Of a DNA stretch of 5,677 bases, positions 5,324-5,677 are shown in pieces; within the stretch, counting starts at the first letter, position 1, and every line of letters begins with the position of its first letter. The notes beneath the pieces are model-generated. The model had not been told where the DNA came from, did no database searches, and saw only the letters and a list, made by a program, of their open reading frames with translations. The position numbers and the translations under genes were made by a program. This DNA comes from Candidatus Latescibacterota bacterium. Lineage in GTDB: Bacteria; Krumholzibacteriota; Krumholzibacteriia; WVZY01; JAKEHA01. The DNA lies in assembly GCA_022615275.1 (NCBI GenBank), contig JAKEHA010000356.1:1-5677 (forward strand), written 5' to 3'.

Positions 5324-5677
5324 GTGTGCCGAGATCCTGCGCGCGTTTCTGCCGCCGCCTTACTCGTCGGTATGCTCCTAGCTCAAGCGGCTACGGCTCG
5401 TGACGCGACTAACGCACCCTCGGACCCGCCCCACTCCAAGTCTCCCAACCGCGGCGACGCGCTTTCGACAACGGGTGAACGCGTGCCGCCGGTCTTCCCG
5501 GAGGAATACGGCGCGGGACTCCGACCCCTTCGCTCCGTCACGGGGGAAGGGCGCGCTGTCGTGCTGCTCGTCGACTTCCCCGACCGACCGGCCAATTACA
5601 TCGCGCGACCGGGTCCCTTCTACGACGATCTGTTGTTCAGTCGGGGCACGCACTCAACGGGACGCTTGCGGGACTTC
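5324..5677 (+). CDS. Secreted M6-family metalloprotease domain protein, N-terminal part (3' partial)
   Basis: The frame runs off the window after 118 codons. Starting at GTG 5324 gives a clear signal peptide: short n-region MCRDPARV, hydrophobic core from about 9 to 23 (AAALLVGMLLAQA), likely cleavage after Ala25 (ATA then RDA). The ATG at 5372 would cut the hydrophobic core in half, so the GTG is preferred. A Pro/Ser-rich linker follows. From about residue 78 the segment VVLLVDFPDRPA, then FYDDLLFS and GTHSTGRLRDF, matches the opening of the M6 (immune inhibitor A-like) peptidase domain as I know it. The zinc motif HExxH would lie beyond the edge and is not seen. No lipobox is visible. It probably degrades extracellular protein. 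The right repeat cluster lies directly upstream. Confidence 0.85.
   Translation, partial: MCRDPARVSAAALLVGMLLAQAATARDATNAPSDPPHSKSPNRGDALSTTGERVPPVFPEEYGAGLRPLRSVTGEGRAVVLLVDFPDRPANYIARPGPFYDDLLFSRGTHSTGRLRDF

Overview
The window looks like chromosomal DNA from a high-GC Gram-negative bacterium. The partial secreted M6-type protease and the GAF/histidine kinase/HD-GYP fusion would fit a soil or sediment lineage such as Eisenbacteria or a related group. That placement is a guess from gene style; there is no rRNA or other taxonomic marker here.

Layout. (1) Positions 3-3110 encode a large membrane sensor histidine kinase whose start lies outside the window. (2) One base after its stop, 3112-3489 encodes a single-domain CheY-like receiver. 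The pair is a plain two-component operon, except that the kinase carries a second GAF domain and a damaged HD-GYP domain after its ATPase domain. (3) Positions 3577-3851 hold a tandem array of degenerate units of about 70 bases. Each has two small hairpins around a conserved core resembling CCGCCTCCACCAA. (4) Positions 3911-4728 hold a lower-GC two-gene module: a predicted 49-residue acidic protein and a polymerase-beta-type nucleotidyltransferase. (5) Positions 4729-5118 hold no convincing gene, but contain a nested inverted repeat. (6) Positions 5119-5284 hold a second cluster of the same repeats. Its first unit reads like the 3' end of a tRNA-Ala or tmRNA (T-loop, acceptor strand, CCA). (7) Positions 5324-5677 are the start of a secreted M6-family metalloprotease that runs off the window.

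Interpretation. The kinase and receiver should form a phosphorelay in which the receiver acts on an unknown partner, since it has no output domain. The nucleotidyltransferase module differs in base composition from both flanks and sits exactly between two clusters of one repeat family, so it looks acquired. The most unusual signal is the repeat family. The hairpin arms differ completely in sequence between copies but remain complementary, with a three-base loop in the best copies and a fixed distance to the core. That implies selection for, or a copying mechanism dependent on, the folded structure. All repeat alignments were made by eye.
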